Assembly: GCA_021323655.1 (NCBI GenBank)
Contig: JAJPKO010000045.1
Span: 95,674-159,673 of the forward strand
Length of the DNA stretch: 64,000 bases
Source: Acidobacteriaceae bacterium
Lineage (GTDB): Bacteria; Acidobacteriota; Terriglobia; Terriglobales; Acidobacteriaceae
Direction: 5' to 3'
The notes under the pieces were generated by a model that was not told the origin of the DNA, ran no database searches, and was given only the letters and a program-made list of their open reading frames with translations. Positions 45,486 through 54,897 of the stretch are shown here, one piece after another (position 1 is the stretch's first letter; the number at the start of each line of letters is the position of its first letter). A program made the translations under genes and the position numbers.

Positions 45486-47509
45486 GTCTGTGTCATTGCT
45501 TCAGAGCAGATGGCGCGGACCGCTTCTCCAAATTTCGCAATTTTTGCGCTGCCCATTCCGTGGATGGCGCGCAGGTCTTCTTCTGTGCGCGGGCGCTCCA
45601 CGGCAATGGCGCGCAGTGTGCGGTCAGAGAAAATACAGAAGGCCGGCCGGCCCAGCTTGCCTGCTTCCTCGCGCCGCCACGCGCGTAATCTTTCTTCGAG
45701 CGCGGCTGCTTCCGGAGACAGCGGCGCTTCCAGCTCTGGCCCTTTGCGCTTGCGCTCCTTCGGCGCTGCCAGCCGCACAGGCTCTTGGCCAGTATCGCGG
45801 ACGAAGACCGTGACGGTATCGCTGCCGCGCAGCTCTGCACCTTCTGACGTAAGGACGGCCTTGCGATAGGTGATGCTGCGGCCATCTTTCTCAAAGCTGG
45901 CCTCTTCCAGATCCAGCAGTCCGGCGCCGCTCATTGCACCCAGAAGTTCTTCGAAGCGGTCACGGGAAAATCCATTGCATTGGCACACTTCCTGATGGAG
46001 CTTCCCGGTGGACTTCGGGCCCGTCTGGAGTTCGTCGATGATGGCGAACATCATTTCGCGCTCTCTGGAACTCAGCGGCCTGAATTTCTGCGCAATGGCG
46101 CGCTCCGGCGAGCAGACATCGCATTGTCCGCAGGCGCGCCGTCCATCATCGTCATCGCCAAAGTGGCGCACCAGCTGGGCCATGCGGCACTGGTACGATT
46201 CGGCATAGCGAAGCACGCGGTCAAGCTGCGCCATGCGCTGGTTCGCCTGCGAGATATAGCTTTGCCGCCAGATCTTGTCCCCGCGGGCCACGTTCCCGTC
46301 AAAGTCCACGAATGCGCCGCCGTGGGTCATCAGCTTGTCCAGCGCCGTATCGAAGATTTCGCCATAGAGCTTGTCCTTCAGCTCTTCAGCCAGCTCAGTT
46401 CTGTGGCGTGGTCTGGCTTCCAGCTTGTTGAAGATGAGATCAAGCTCGTCCACCGGAGGATAATCGCGCTCATAAAAGAAATCGTGCGTGCGGCGGTCCG
46501 CGTATGAGTGCATCAGAATGGTGCGGCTGGGCTTGCCGTCACGTCCCGCACGGCCTATCTCCTGGTAGTAGCCTTCCAGGCTGGAAGGCAATGCGGTGTG
46601 GATGACGGTGCGGATGTCTGGTTTGTCAATGCCCATGCCAAAGGCGATCGTGGCCACCACGACTTCGAGTTTTCCGGCGAGGAATTCGCGCTGCACGCGC
46701 CCGCGGTGTTCCGGTTCAAGCCCGGCATGATAAGGCGCGGTGGAGAAGTTCGCAGACAGCTCCTGTGCAAGCCAGACCGACTCCTTGCGCGTGGGCGCAT
46801 AGATGATGGCAGGGCGGCGCTCCTGCGGCTTCAGAAGATTGAGCGAAAGCAGGGCGCGTTTTGGGCGGGACACTTCCACGACCTCAATCGCCAGATTGTG
46901 GCGGCGAAAGCCATGAATGAAGCGGACAGGATGATCGAGCCCCAGCTGCGTCAGAATGTCCTTCTGCACGACCGGCGTGGCCGTGGCCGTCAGGGCCATG
47001 ACAGGTGCAGGACGCAAGGCAGGCAGGTATTTGCCGAGCAGGCGGTAGTCGGGGCGAAAGTCGTGCCCCCATTGGGAGATGCAGTGCGCCTCATCAATGG
47101 CAATGAGAGACAGCCGGCGCTTTGCCAGCATCTCAGGGAATCCGGGGACACGCAGGCGTTCCGGGGCAATAAAGAGAAAATGCAGCTGGCCGTTCAGATA
47201 TTCGCGGCAGGCCAGGCGCGATGTTTCGCGGTCAAGCCCGGAATGAATGCGTGCCGCCTTCAGCCCGAGAGCGTTAAGTTTTGCCGACTGGTCTTCCATC
47301 AGCGCGATCAGAGGGCTGATGACGAGCGCCGTTCCGCCGCGCGCAATGGCGGGAAGCTGGTAACAGAGTGACTTGCCTGCTCCGGTAGGCATCACCAGCA
47401 AAACGTCGCTGCCTTCGACCGCGGCGCGGCACACCGCCTCCTGATTTGCGCGAAAGGCGGAAAAGCCGAAGGTGTGCTGAAGGACCTCAATGAGTTGCGC
47501 CGGAGGCAT
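45476..47509 (-). CDS. recQ: ATP-dependent DNA helicase RecQ
   Basis: 677 residues. Motifs: FGFSAFRANQEAV, Walker A MPTGAGKSLCYQLPA, DEAHCISQWGHDFRPDYR, YAPTRKES, ATIAFGMGIDKPDIRTVIH, QEIGRAGRDG. The RecQ zinc-binding subdomain has CGQCDVC, winged-helix follows, and an HRDC domain ends the protein (RRWRREEAGKLGRPAFCIFSD-like). It unwinds DNA in recombination and repair. Gene start is 20 bp from the divergent HIT gene. Confidence 0.95.
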   Translation of the reverse strand: MPPAQLIEVLQHTFGFSAFRANQEAVCRAAVEGSDVLLVMPTGAGKSLCYQLPAIARGGTALVISPLIALMEDQSAKLNALGLKAARIHSGLDRETSRLACREYLNGQLHFLFIAPERLRVPGFPEMLAKRRLSLIAIDEAHCISQWGHDFRPDYRLLGKYLPALRPAPVMALTATATPVVQKDILTQLGLDHPVRFIHGFRRHNLAIEVVEVSRPKRALLSLNLLKPQERRPAIIYAPTRKESVWLAQELSANFSTAPYHAGLEPEHRGRVQREFLAGKLEVVVATIAFGMGIDKPDIRTVIHTALPSSLEGYYQEIGRAGRDGKPSRTILMHSYADRRTHDFFYERDYPPVDELDLIFNKLEARPRHRTELAEELKDKLYGEIFDTALDKLMTHGGAFVDFDGNVARGDKIWRQSYISQANQRMAQLDRVLRYAESYQCRMAQLVRHFGDDDDGRRACGQCDVCSPERAIAQKFRPLSSREREMMFAIIDELQTGPKSTGKLHQEVCQCNGFSRDRFEELLGAMSGAGLLDLEEASFEKDGRSITYRKAVLTSEGAELRGSDTVTVFVRDTGQEPVRLAAPKERKRKGPELEAPLSPEAAALEERLRAWRREEAGKLGRPAFCIFSDRTLRAIAVERPRTEEDLRAIHGMGSAKIAKFGEAVRAICSEAMTQTQG

Positions 47510-47529
47510 GCCTTCAGTATAGGTAGCCT

Positions 47530-48105
47530 ATGGACCATCTGTGGACACCGTGGCGATATACATATGTGACTACGGCTGAGAAAGCAAAACGGCAGGGCGT
47601 ACCCCTGGAGCTTTCTGCCTGGCCGGGCGAGACAGACTGCGTTTTCTGCAACATGCTGGAGGCGGTGAAGTATGCCGAGTCACACGGAATGTCCACGGAA
47701 GAAGCAGAGAAGGCCGCACTCATCGTGCATCGCGGCAGGAACATCTTCATCTGCCTGAACCGCTATCCCTATACGTCAGGACACGTGATGGTGCTGCCTT
47801 ACGCGCATGAAAGTTCATTGGCTGCGCTCTCGGCAGATGTGGCCCATGAATTGATGGATGCAGCGCAGCATCTTGAGCAGGTGCTGGAAGAGGTTTATCG
47901 TCCAGATGGAATCAATATGGGGCTGAATCTGGGCAAGGCGGCCGGGGCCGGAGTTGCGGGCCATCTGCACCTGCATGTCCTTCCGCGCTGGGTGGGCGAT
48001 ACCAACTTCATGACCGTCACAGCAGAGACACGGGTGTTGCCCGAAGACCTGGAGACAACATGGAAGCGCATTCGTGAAACAGTCGTGAAAAAGTTCTGGC
48101 CATAA
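47530..48105 (+). CDS. HIT-family nucleotide-binding hydrolase
   Basis: 191 residues. Histidine triad HLHLHVLPRW near residue 148 gives the nucleophile, with LNRYPYTSGHVMVLPYAHES and an N-terminal CVFCNM zinc-type pair. The form with WTPWRYTYV at the start resembles AP4A phosphorylase/FHIT-like hydrolases. It likely cleaves dinucleoside polyphosphates or nucleoside phosphoramidates. Confidence 0.9.
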   Translation: MDHLWTPWRYTYVTTAEKAKRQGVPLELSAWPGETDCVFCNMLEAVKYAESHGMSTEEAEKAALIVHRGRNIFICLNRYPYTSGHVMVLPYAHESSLAALSADVAHELMDAAQHLEQVLEEVYRPDGINMGLNLGKAAGAGVAGHLHLHVLPRWVGDTNFMTVTAETRVLPEDLETTWKRIRETVVKKFWP

Positions 48106-48193
48106 TCTTCCTCACATCTCTTTCGCGCAAACGAGAAAACTCCATCCACTCCGGCCAGCGTCCTACTTAGGCAGAGCATGGAGAGGAGGGCCT

Positions 48194-49936
48194 ATGCCCA
48201 ACGCATCCGATGTGCTGGTCGAGCGCCTGTTGGACTGGGGAGTGGACACGATTTTTGGATTGCCGGGCGACGGCATCAATGGCGTTTTTGAAGCACTGCG
48301 TAAGCAAAAAGAGAGGGTCCGTTTTATTCATGTGCGGCATGAGGAATCTGCCGCATTTATGGCCTGCGCATATGCGAAATTCACCGGGCGCTTGGGTGTC
48401 TGCATTGCGACCTCCGGCCCGGGCGGCATTCATCTGCTGAACGGCTTATATGACGCGAAAATGGACCACGCCCCAGTGCTTGCCATTACCGGATTGCAGC
48501 ATAGTGACCTGATCGGGACCTTCACCCAGCAGGATGTCGCGCTCGACAAGCTTTACCAGGACGTAGCTATCTATAACGAGCGCGTGATGAATGGCGCGCA
48601 CATGGAAAGCGTGGCCGATCTTGCGGTGCGTTCCGCGCTCACGCAGCGTGGTGTCGCGCACATAACGATTCCCGTAGACGTGCAGGTGCAGGAGATAAAG
48701 AAGGGCCGCTCGCCGCGCAATCCTTCCCACCACACAACTACGTGCGCTGCCTATGAGATGCACGCCCCTCCGCAAGTGGACATTGAACATGCGGCAGACA
48801 TACTCAATCGCGGGCAGAAGATTGCAATTCTCGCAGGGCAGGGCGCGCTCCACGCTACATCTGAGCTGGAAGAAGCAGCAGAGGTCCTGGGTGCGCCAAT
48901 CATCAAAGCATTGCTCGGCAAGGCTGCAGTACCGGACGACAGCCCCTACACAACCGGCGGTATTGGCCTGCTGGGAACTGAGCCATCGCAGGATGCACTC
49001 GAGGAATGCGACACCCTCTTCATGATCGGGACTTCCTTCCCGTACATTGAGTTTCTGCCCGAGCCAGGTTCCATCAAATGCGTCCAGATTGACATTGATC
49101 CGCAGCGCATCAGCCTGCGTCATCCTGCGGATGTCGGCTTGGTGGGCGATGCGAAGACCTGCCTCCGCGCGCTCATCCCGCTGCTGAAGAAGCACGATAA
49201 GGGCTTTCTTGAAAAAGCGCAGAAGGCCAAAGCCGAATGGCAGAAGCTGATGGAAGAGCGCGGCACCCGCGACGACAGGCCCATGAAACCGCAGGTGGTT
49301 GGATGGGAGCTGGGCAAGCGTATTCCGCCGAATGCAATTGTGACCTCCGATTCCGGGACCATCACCACATGGTGGGCGCGCTACGTTCCGGCGTTGCGCG
49401 GCCAGAAGCACAGTTGCTCAGGCAATCTGGCGACCATGGCCTGTGGTCTTCCATATGCGATTGCCGCGGCGGTAGCGTACCCTGACCGTCCTGTCTACTG
49501 CATGATTGGCGACGGCGGCCTGAGCATGCTGATGGGCGAGTTGATTACCATTGCCGCCTACAAGCTCAACATAAAAATCATCGTCATTAAGAACGACACG
49601 CTGGGGCAGATCAAGTGGGAGCAGATGGTCTTTCTCGGCAATCCGGAATACGCATGCGATTTGTACCCGGCAGACTTCACCGCGATTGCGCGCGGATGTG
49701 GCCTGGATGCTGTCCGCGTGGATGACGCCAAAACATGTGGGCAGCAACTGGATGCGCTGGCGCGTTCTGGGGCCATGCTGGTCGAGGCAGTGGTAGACCC
49801 ATACACTCCGCCGATGCCACCAAAGATCAAGCCATCACAGGCAGCGAAGTTTGCTGAAGCGCTGCTGCGCGGCGAGCCGAACCGCGGCAAGATTGCCCTC
49901 ACCAATTTGCATGACACCGTAAGAGAGCTGGTCTGA
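48194..49936 (+). CDS. Pyruvate oxidase/PoxB-like thiamine-diphosphate enzyme
   Basis: 580 residues in three domains: N-terminal pyrimidine-binding (LPGDGINGVFEALR, the catalytic Glu in RHEESAAFMA), central FAD-type (about 190-340), and C-terminal TPP-binding with GDGGLSMLMGELITIAAY followed by NDTLGQIKWEQ as the GDG-x(n)-N motif. The pattern is that of pyruvate oxidase or quinone-linked pyruvate dehydrogenase, giving acetate (or acetyl phosphate) and CO2. A C-terminal lipid-binding tail like E. coli PoxB cannot be confirmed. GGAGGG lies upstream. It overlaps the next gene by one base (TGATG), heading the oxidation cluster. Confidence 0.85.
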   Translation: MPNASDVLVERLLDWGVDTIFGLPGDGINGVFEALRKQKERVRFIHVRHEESAAFMACAYAKFTGRLGVCIATSGPGGIHLLNGLYDAKMDHAPVLAITGLQHSDLIGTFTQQDVALDKLYQDVAIYNERVMNGAHMESVADLAVRSALTQRGVAHITIPVDVQVQEIKKGRSPRNPSHHTTTCAAYEMHAPPQVDIEHAADILNRGQKIAILAGQGALHATSELEEAAEVLGAPIIKALLGKAAVPDDSPYTTGGIGLLGTEPSQDALEECDTLFMIGTSFPYIEFLPEPGSIKCVQIDIDPQRISLRHPADVGLVGDAKTCLRALIPLLKKHDKGFLEKAQKAKAEWQKLMEERGTRDDRPMKPQVVGWELGKRIPPNAIVTSDSGTITTWWARYVPALRGQKHSCSGNLATMACGLPYAIAAAVAYPDRPVYCMIGDGGLSMLMGELITIAAYKLNIKIIVIKNDTLGQIKWEQMVFLGNPEYACDLYPADFTAIARGCGLDAVRVDDAKTCGQQLDALARSGAMLVEAVVDPYTPPMPPKIKPSQAAKFAEALLRGEPNRGKIALTNLHDTVRELV

Positions 49937-51033
49937 TGCGAAGACAGGAAGCCACGATACGCGATGTAAAAGTCAGCGCATTTACTGTCCCTACTGAAAC
50001 TCCGGAAGCGGACGGCACGCTTTCATGGCATGAGACGACGCTGATTGTTACGGAAGTGGCCGCCGCTGACCGGACTGGTCTTGGCTATACGTATGGGCAT
50101 AAGAGTACAGGCAGCGTAGCGGAAGCACTCGCCGAACGCTGCCTGAAGGGCGAATCGGCCTTTGATGTTCCAGGGCTGCACGCTTCCATGCGCCGACAGG
50201 TGCGCAACGATGGATCGCGCGGCATCTCTGCGATGGCCATCTCCGCACTCGACGTGGCGCTCTGGGACCTGAAAGCGAAGCTGCTGGGATGCAGCGTCTC
50301 CGCCCTGCTGGGCAAAGCCAGCGGCACTGTTGAGGTATACGGGAGTGGCGGTTTTACCTCCTACTCAGATGAACAACTCAGAAGACAACTCAGTGGGTGG
50401 GTCGCAAGCGGCATCCACGGCGTCAAGATGAAGGTTGGCAGCGAGCCGCAGGCCGACCCGGAGAGGGTCAAGGTCGCGCGCAAAGCCATTGGGCCCGGGC
50501 CGGAGCTTTACGTTGACGCGAATGGCGCGTATAGCGCGACGCAGGCGCTCCAGCTAGCAGATACTTTCGCCGAACAGAATGTGGTCTGGTTTGAAGAGCC
50601 GGTGAGCAGCGACTGTCCCGAAGAACTGCACCTGGTTCGCGAACGACTGCCGCATGGAATGCAACTGGCCGCAGGCGAATACGGCTACGACGGGCTGTAC
50701 TTCCGCAAGCTGCTGCAGGCTACGGCGGTGGACGTACTCCAGGCCGATGCAACGCGCTGCGGCGGCTACACGGGCTTCCTGGAAGCGGCAGCGATTGCAC
50801 GGGGCCATGGCATTCCGCTCTCGGCACACTGCGCTCCCACGCTGCACATGCATGTGGCCTGTGCGGTCCCCGGCCTCCGCAATATCGAATATTTCTTTGA
50901 TCACGCACGCATCGAGCAGATGTTCTTCGATGGATTTACTCCGCCACGAATGGGAATGCTTGCGCCAGACGATTCGCGTCCGGGGTTGGGGCTCATGCTG
51001 AAAAAACAGGATGCCATGAAGTTCGCCGCTTAG
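49936..51033 (+). CDS. Enolase-superfamily (mandelate racemase-type) enzyme
   Basis: 365 residues. KMKVG gives the KxK acid/base pair, metal ligands come from YVDANGAYS, WFEEPVSSD and AAGEYGYDG, and LQADATRCGG and SAHCAPTLHMHV give the Asp-His dyad. This is the mandelate-racemase subgroup, which abstracts a proton alpha to a carboxylate; members dehydrate or racemise sugar acids. Translationally coupled to the TPP-enzyme gene, and followed by gluconate-dehydrogenase-like genes, so a sugar-acid substrate is plausible. It is distinct from the ManD-type gene at 31 kb. Confidence 0.85.
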   Translation: MRRQEATIRDVKVSAFTVPTETPEADGTLSWHETTLIVTEVAAADRTGLGYTYGHKSTGSVAEALAERCLKGESAFDVPGLHASMRRQVRNDGSRGISAMAISALDVALWDLKAKLLGCSVSALLGKASGTVEVYGSGGFTSYSDEQLRRQLSGWVASGIHGVKMKVGSEPQADPERVKVARKAIGPGPELYVDANGAYSATQALQLADTFAEQNVVWFEEPVSSDCPEELHLVRERLPHGMQLAAGEYGYDGLYFRKLLQATAVDVLQADATRCGGYTGFLEAAAIARGHGIPLSAHCAPTLHMHVACAVPGLRNIEYFFDHARIEQMFFDGFTPPRMGMLAPDDSRPGLGLMLKKQDAMKFAA

Positions 51034-51060
51034 CTTTCTGTAACCGTTGAAGTGACAAAT

Positions 51061-51445
51061 ATGGTCTATGACCTCAGCCAGCCTGTGTTTAACAATGTTC
51101 CGCAGTGGCCGCGCTTTCGGCCCACATCGGTCACCACGCCCCATCTCACCGCTACAGAATCGGCAAACGTCGAGCGGATCACGCTGATGACGCACACGGG
51201 GACGCACATAGATGCGCCTTATCACTTCTTTCCTGAGTATTGGTGGCTTCAACGATGAAAAGAAGGAGACTGAAGCGCATGAAGTGCTTCTCGGAGCAAA
51301 GAAGTTGATCATCGAAGACATCTCCATTCCCGATGCGCTGCTCGATGGTGCGCCGCGCCACTTTGCCGCCTTCCCCATTCTCGTTGCAGGTGCGAGTGGC
51401 GCATGGGCACGCGCCGTCGCATGGGACCATGGGGAGATGAGCTGA
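51061..51445 (+). pseudogene. Cyclase-family (kynurenine formamidase-like) gene with internal deletion
   Basis: The first 60 codons encode the family's N-terminus with the metal motif HTGTHIDAPYHFFPE. At about 51236 the frame breaks (stop at 51258), and the +1 frame continues IGGFNDEKKETEAHEVLLGA and later DGAPRHFAAFPILVAGASGAW to a stop at 51445, which is the C-terminal end of the same family. Roughly half of the usual ~220 residues are missing between the two. So one deletion, out of frame, has broken the gene. GTG at 51052 is an alternative start. Its stop overlaps the next gene as TGATG, showing that coupling existed before decay. Confidence 0.75.
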
Positions 51446-52392
51446 TGACACGCGCATTCGATCTGAATCTTGCCCTGCAAAAGACGGCGCGAAATGCCTT
51501 GCCCGCTCCCGTCGGCAGCTTTGCCTCAGCCGCATTGCAGCGCGTGCGTGAGGGAAGGTTCCAGCGCAGCCTGTGTCTCATTGTCGCCGGCACCAGCATT
51601 GCCAGCGGGCTTGAGGTTGGCTACGAACACTACAAGGGCAGCTATAGCAATCCCGTGATGTACACGCCCGTCGTGCTGAGCGGCGTGCTAACGGTCGCAG
51701 GATCCGCTGGCTTTTTCAGCCGCACCATGGCAAAAACATTTCTGCGTTACACCAGCGTGGTTACGCTTGCCGACGGCGTCATCGGTTTCTTCTTCCATGT
51801 TCGCGGCATCGCACGCAAGCCGGGGGGCTGGCGTCTTCCGGTCACGAACATCATCATGGGGCCGCCCATCTTTGCCCCGCTGCTCTTTGGCACCAGCGCT
51901 TATCTTGGCCTGATTGCTTCACATCTGCGGCGGGAAGAAGACGCTTCCGGGCCTGATTTGTCTCTGTTTCAACGCGGCCACTGGGCCGGGCTGGGCTACG
52001 GGCGCTTTCAAAAGCATCTGAGCGCTGTCACCTGCGCATGGACCTTCTTCAGCGGGTTTGAGGCGCTCTACTCGCACTACAAAACAAATTTTCATTACCA
52101 GGCGCAGTGGCTACCAGTGCTGCTTACGCCTGTGATCATGGGCACTGCCATTGCGGGCATCTTCAGCCGCCGCGCTGCAAATACGCTGCTTCCGGCCACA
52201 TCCGCCCTGGCCTTGGCCAATGGCGCAGTTGGCTTTTATTACCACGCGCGCGGAGTCACGCGGCGTCCCGGTGGAATCAGGAAGCCGCTCTACAACATCC
52301 TTTATGGTCCGCCTGTTTTTGCTCCGCTGCTTTTTGCTGCATGTGGATTTCTCGGCGTAATGGCGGGCCTGCTGCGGAGGGAACGCAAATGA
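51445..52392 (+). CDS. Membrane protein made of two tandem copies of one domain
   Basis: 315 residues. Residues 38-163 and 187-312 are the same domain with an exact 149-residue offset and no gaps. Shared positions: RFQ at 38/187, Glu57/206, His62/211 in a (Y/S)xHYK segment, FFxSR near 90/239, FxxHxRG with His118/267, RxPGG, and GPPxFAPLLF at 139/288. Each copy has about three to four membrane helices. The paired Glu and His residues near membrane faces could bind a cofactor or ion, but no family is recognised. It couples to the gluconate 2-dehydrogenase subunit 3-like gene, so it may be the membrane partner of the GMC oxidoreductase. Confidence 0.75.
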   Translation: MTRAFDLNLALQKTARNALPAPVGSFASAALQRVREGRFQRSLCLIVAGTSIASGLEVGYEHYKGSYSNPVMYTPVVLSGVLTVAGSAGFFSRTMAKTFLRYTSVVTLADGVIGFFFHVRGIARKPGGWRLPVTNIIMGPPIFAPLLFGTSAYLGLIASHLRREEDASGPDLSLFQRGHWAGLGYGRFQKHLSAVTCAWTFFSGFEALYSHYKTNFHYQAQWLPVLLTPVIMGTAIAGIFSRRAANTLLPATSALALANGAVGFYYHARGVTRRPGGIRKPLYNILYGPPVFAPLLFAACGFLGVMAGLLRRERK

Positions 52393-53138
52393 AATCGCTG
52401 CCTTACGATCCGCTCACGGGCAGGCCCATCGAGGACCTGGAGCAGCCCGGATATTACCCCGGTCACAAAACACTGGAGCAGAAGAACTACTGGGACGAAG
52501 CCACGCGCCAAACGGTGCTCGCCCGTGTCGTGGAGGCGCAGCCCGTTCGTTTCTTTTCCGCCGAAGAGGCGCGCATCATGGGAGCCATTGCTGCCCGGTT
52601 GGTTCCTCAGGATGACCGCAGAGAGCAGCGTCGCATTCCCATTGTTCCCGCGATAGACAAGCGTCTGTACAGGAATGAGCTGAACGGCTTCCGTTATGAA
52701 GATATGCCTCCCGATCAGGAGGCCTACCATCTCGGCCTGAAGGCCATCAATGAAATGGCACAGAAGAAATTTCACGCGCCATTGATTGAATTGACCATCC
52801 ACCAGCAGGAACTGGTCCTGAAGTCGCTGCACAATGACAAGCCAGACCCGGAACACGAAGTCTGGAAGCGTATGCCGGTGCATCGCTTCTGGACCATGAT
52901 GATGGAGGATTGCGTGACCATCTACTACTCGCATCCATGGGCGTGGGACGAGATCGGTTTCGGCGGCCCTGCCTACCCGCGGGCATACACTCGCCTCGAG
53001 AACGGACTGCCCGAGCCGTGGGAGGTAGACGAGCAGCGCTATGAATGGAGTGATCCAGTGGATTCACTCTCCGGCCTCGACCTGAAAAGCAAAGAGCTGC
53101 CACGGGTCCACGCCGCCGGGCACGGAGGCATCCACTGA
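52389..53138 (+). CDS. Gluconate 2-dehydrogenase subunit 3-like protein
   Basis: 249 residues. The central part RFFSAEEARIMGAIAARLVP followed by PAIDKRL, then FHAPLIELTIHQQELVLKSL and RFWTMMMEDCVTIYYSHPWAWDEIGFGGPAYPRAY, is the gluconate_2-dh3 family, the small helper subunit of membrane-bound GMC-type dehydrogenases. No Tat or Sec signal is visible. The ATG overlaps the membrane-protein stop by 4 bp, and its own stop overlaps the GMC start. It would support folding or electron transfer of the GMC subunit. Confidence 0.85.
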   Translation: MKSLPYDPLTGRPIEDLEQPGYYPGHKTLEQKNYWDEATRQTVLARVVEAQPVRFFSAEEARIMGAIAARLVPQDDRREQRRIPIVPAIDKRLYRNELNGFRYEDMPPDQEAYHLGLKAINEMAQKKFHAPLIELTIHQQELVLKSLHNDKPDPEHEVWKRMPVHRFWTMMMEDCVTIYYSHPWAWDEIGFGGPAYPRAYTRLENGLPEPWEVDEQRYEWSDPVDSLSGLDLKSKELPRVHAAGHGGIH

Positions 53139-54897
53139 TGCCTCCTCTGTTTGGACCATTTCGTTCGCCGAAAGATGAAAAGGTCCACCTCGGGCCGATG
53201 CAGAAGATTGGTCCGCCCCGGCGGCGCTTTGCTGATCATGAAACGGTGGATTACTGCATCGTCGGCATCGGCTCCGCAGGCGGCGTACTGATTCAGCGGC
53301 TCGCTCGCGCCGGATTCAAAGTGGTTGGCCTCGAAGCCGGTCCGTTCTGGGACTCCGAGCGCGACTGGGTGAGTGATGAGCGCGGTTCACACGAGTTGTA
53401 CTGGAACGACCTGCGCATCATTGGCGGCAAAGACCCGCTTGCTCTCGGCGCGAACAACAGCGGCAAAGGCGTAGGCGGCGGCTCGGTACACTGGGCCGCA
53501 TTCACACCGCGCTTTCATCCGTCCGATTTTCGCGTGTATACGCAGGATGGCGTTGGCGCGGACTGGCCCATGTCCTACTGGGACCTGAAGCCCTACTACG
53601 AACTGCTGGAGCGCGAGATGCCTGTGGCCGGGCCAGCATGGTTTCCCTGGGGCGATCCGCATGGGCATCCGTATGGGCCGCATCCGCTGGGCGGTATCGG
53701 CGACGTTCTCGTGCGCGGTTGCACCAGGCTCGGCATTCGCACGGTGGCTGGCGGTCCGGTGGCGATCCTCTCCGCTTCGCACGGCAACCGGCCTCACTGC
53801 ATCTATCGCGGGTTCTGTCTGCAAGGCTGCAAGGTAGGCGCAAAGGCCAGTACGCTCATCACCCATGTGCCCGATGCACTGGCGCATGGGGCAGATGTCC
53901 GTGCGCACTCCATGGCCTCGCGCATTACGCTCCGCGCCGATGGCCGCGTAAACGGAGTAGAGTACATAGACCGCGAAGGCCGGCAGCAGTTTGTGCGCGC
54001 GCGGGCGGTCATTGTGGCAGGCTATGCGATTGAAACGCCGCGCCTGCTCTTCAATTCAGCCTGTCCGGGCCACTGGCAGGGGCTGGCCAACAGCAGCGGA
54101 ACACTGGGCCGCTATCTGATGGCGCAGGCCGGAAACGTGGTTGCGGGCTGGTTCCCTGAACTGATTCGCATGTACAAATCACCGCCAGCCCACGCCCTGA
54201 GCGAAGATTTCTACGAAACCGACCCAGGCGCGGATTTGCGCGAGGCTTCGCCATTCAAACGGTTTCACCTGAGCCGATTTCATTCGCCAGGCATATGATG
54301 GCCGCCGCCGGAGCCTGGGGCTGGGGCATGCGCCGCATCATGATGGACTACAACCACTGGGCCACACTCGGCGTGCTGGGTGAAATTCTGCCCTGGCCGG
54401 ACAATCGCGTAGAGCTGGCCGACGAGAAAGACCAATACGGTCTGCCAGTGGCCAAAGTCACCTTCAACCTGCATGAGAACGATAAAAAACTGATTGAGTT
54501 CGGAAAAAACAAAGTGGCCGAAGTGCTGTGGGCCGCCGGTGCCGAGCACGTCGTACAGGAGCCGCGCTATGCACACCTGGTGGGTGCCGCGCGCATGGGC
54601 AAAGACCCGGAAACGTCGGTCGTGGACAAGTTTGGCCGCGCGCATGATGTTCCTAATCTGTTTGTATGCGACGGCAGCATTCTGCCCACGCAGGGATCGG
54701 CAAACCCCGGGCTCACGATTCAGGCGCTGGCGGCCCGCACTGCCGATTACCTGATCGCACAGGGCGAGCGCATCTTCTTCACCAATGACCGTCCGCAGGA
54801 AGAGCCAAAGATTCGCTACGACCTCAGCCCGCCGTTCACAAGGTTCAAGGGCAATCCCAGGATTGCCTGGACCGGCTTCCCAGGTGCCCGCAAATAA
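53138..54897 (+). pseudogene. GMC-family oxidoreductase, broken by a one-base frameshift
   Basis: Two frames together encode one GMC flavoprotein of about 585 residues. The first (53138-54298) holds the FAD fold IVGIGSAGGVLIQRLARAGF, GGGSVHWAAFTPR and CIYRGFCLQGCKVGAKAS. Near 54224 the coding sense moves to the next frame: RGFARGFAIQTVSPEPISFA runs straight into MMAAAGAWGWGMRRIMMDYN and the C-terminal GMC domain (RYAHLVGAARMG, CDGSILPTQGSANPGLTIQALAA). Loss of one C in the CCC run at 54223-54225 explains it. Restored, the enzyme would oxidise a sugar or sugar acid with subunit 3. Sequencing error is the main alternative. Confidence 0.85.

Noticed and set aside
54200..54300. Programmed ribosomal frameshift in the GMC gene
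   Set aside because: The shift site (GAC CCA GGC) is not a slippery heptamer and no stimulatory stem is evident; one lost C in a C-run explains it better.
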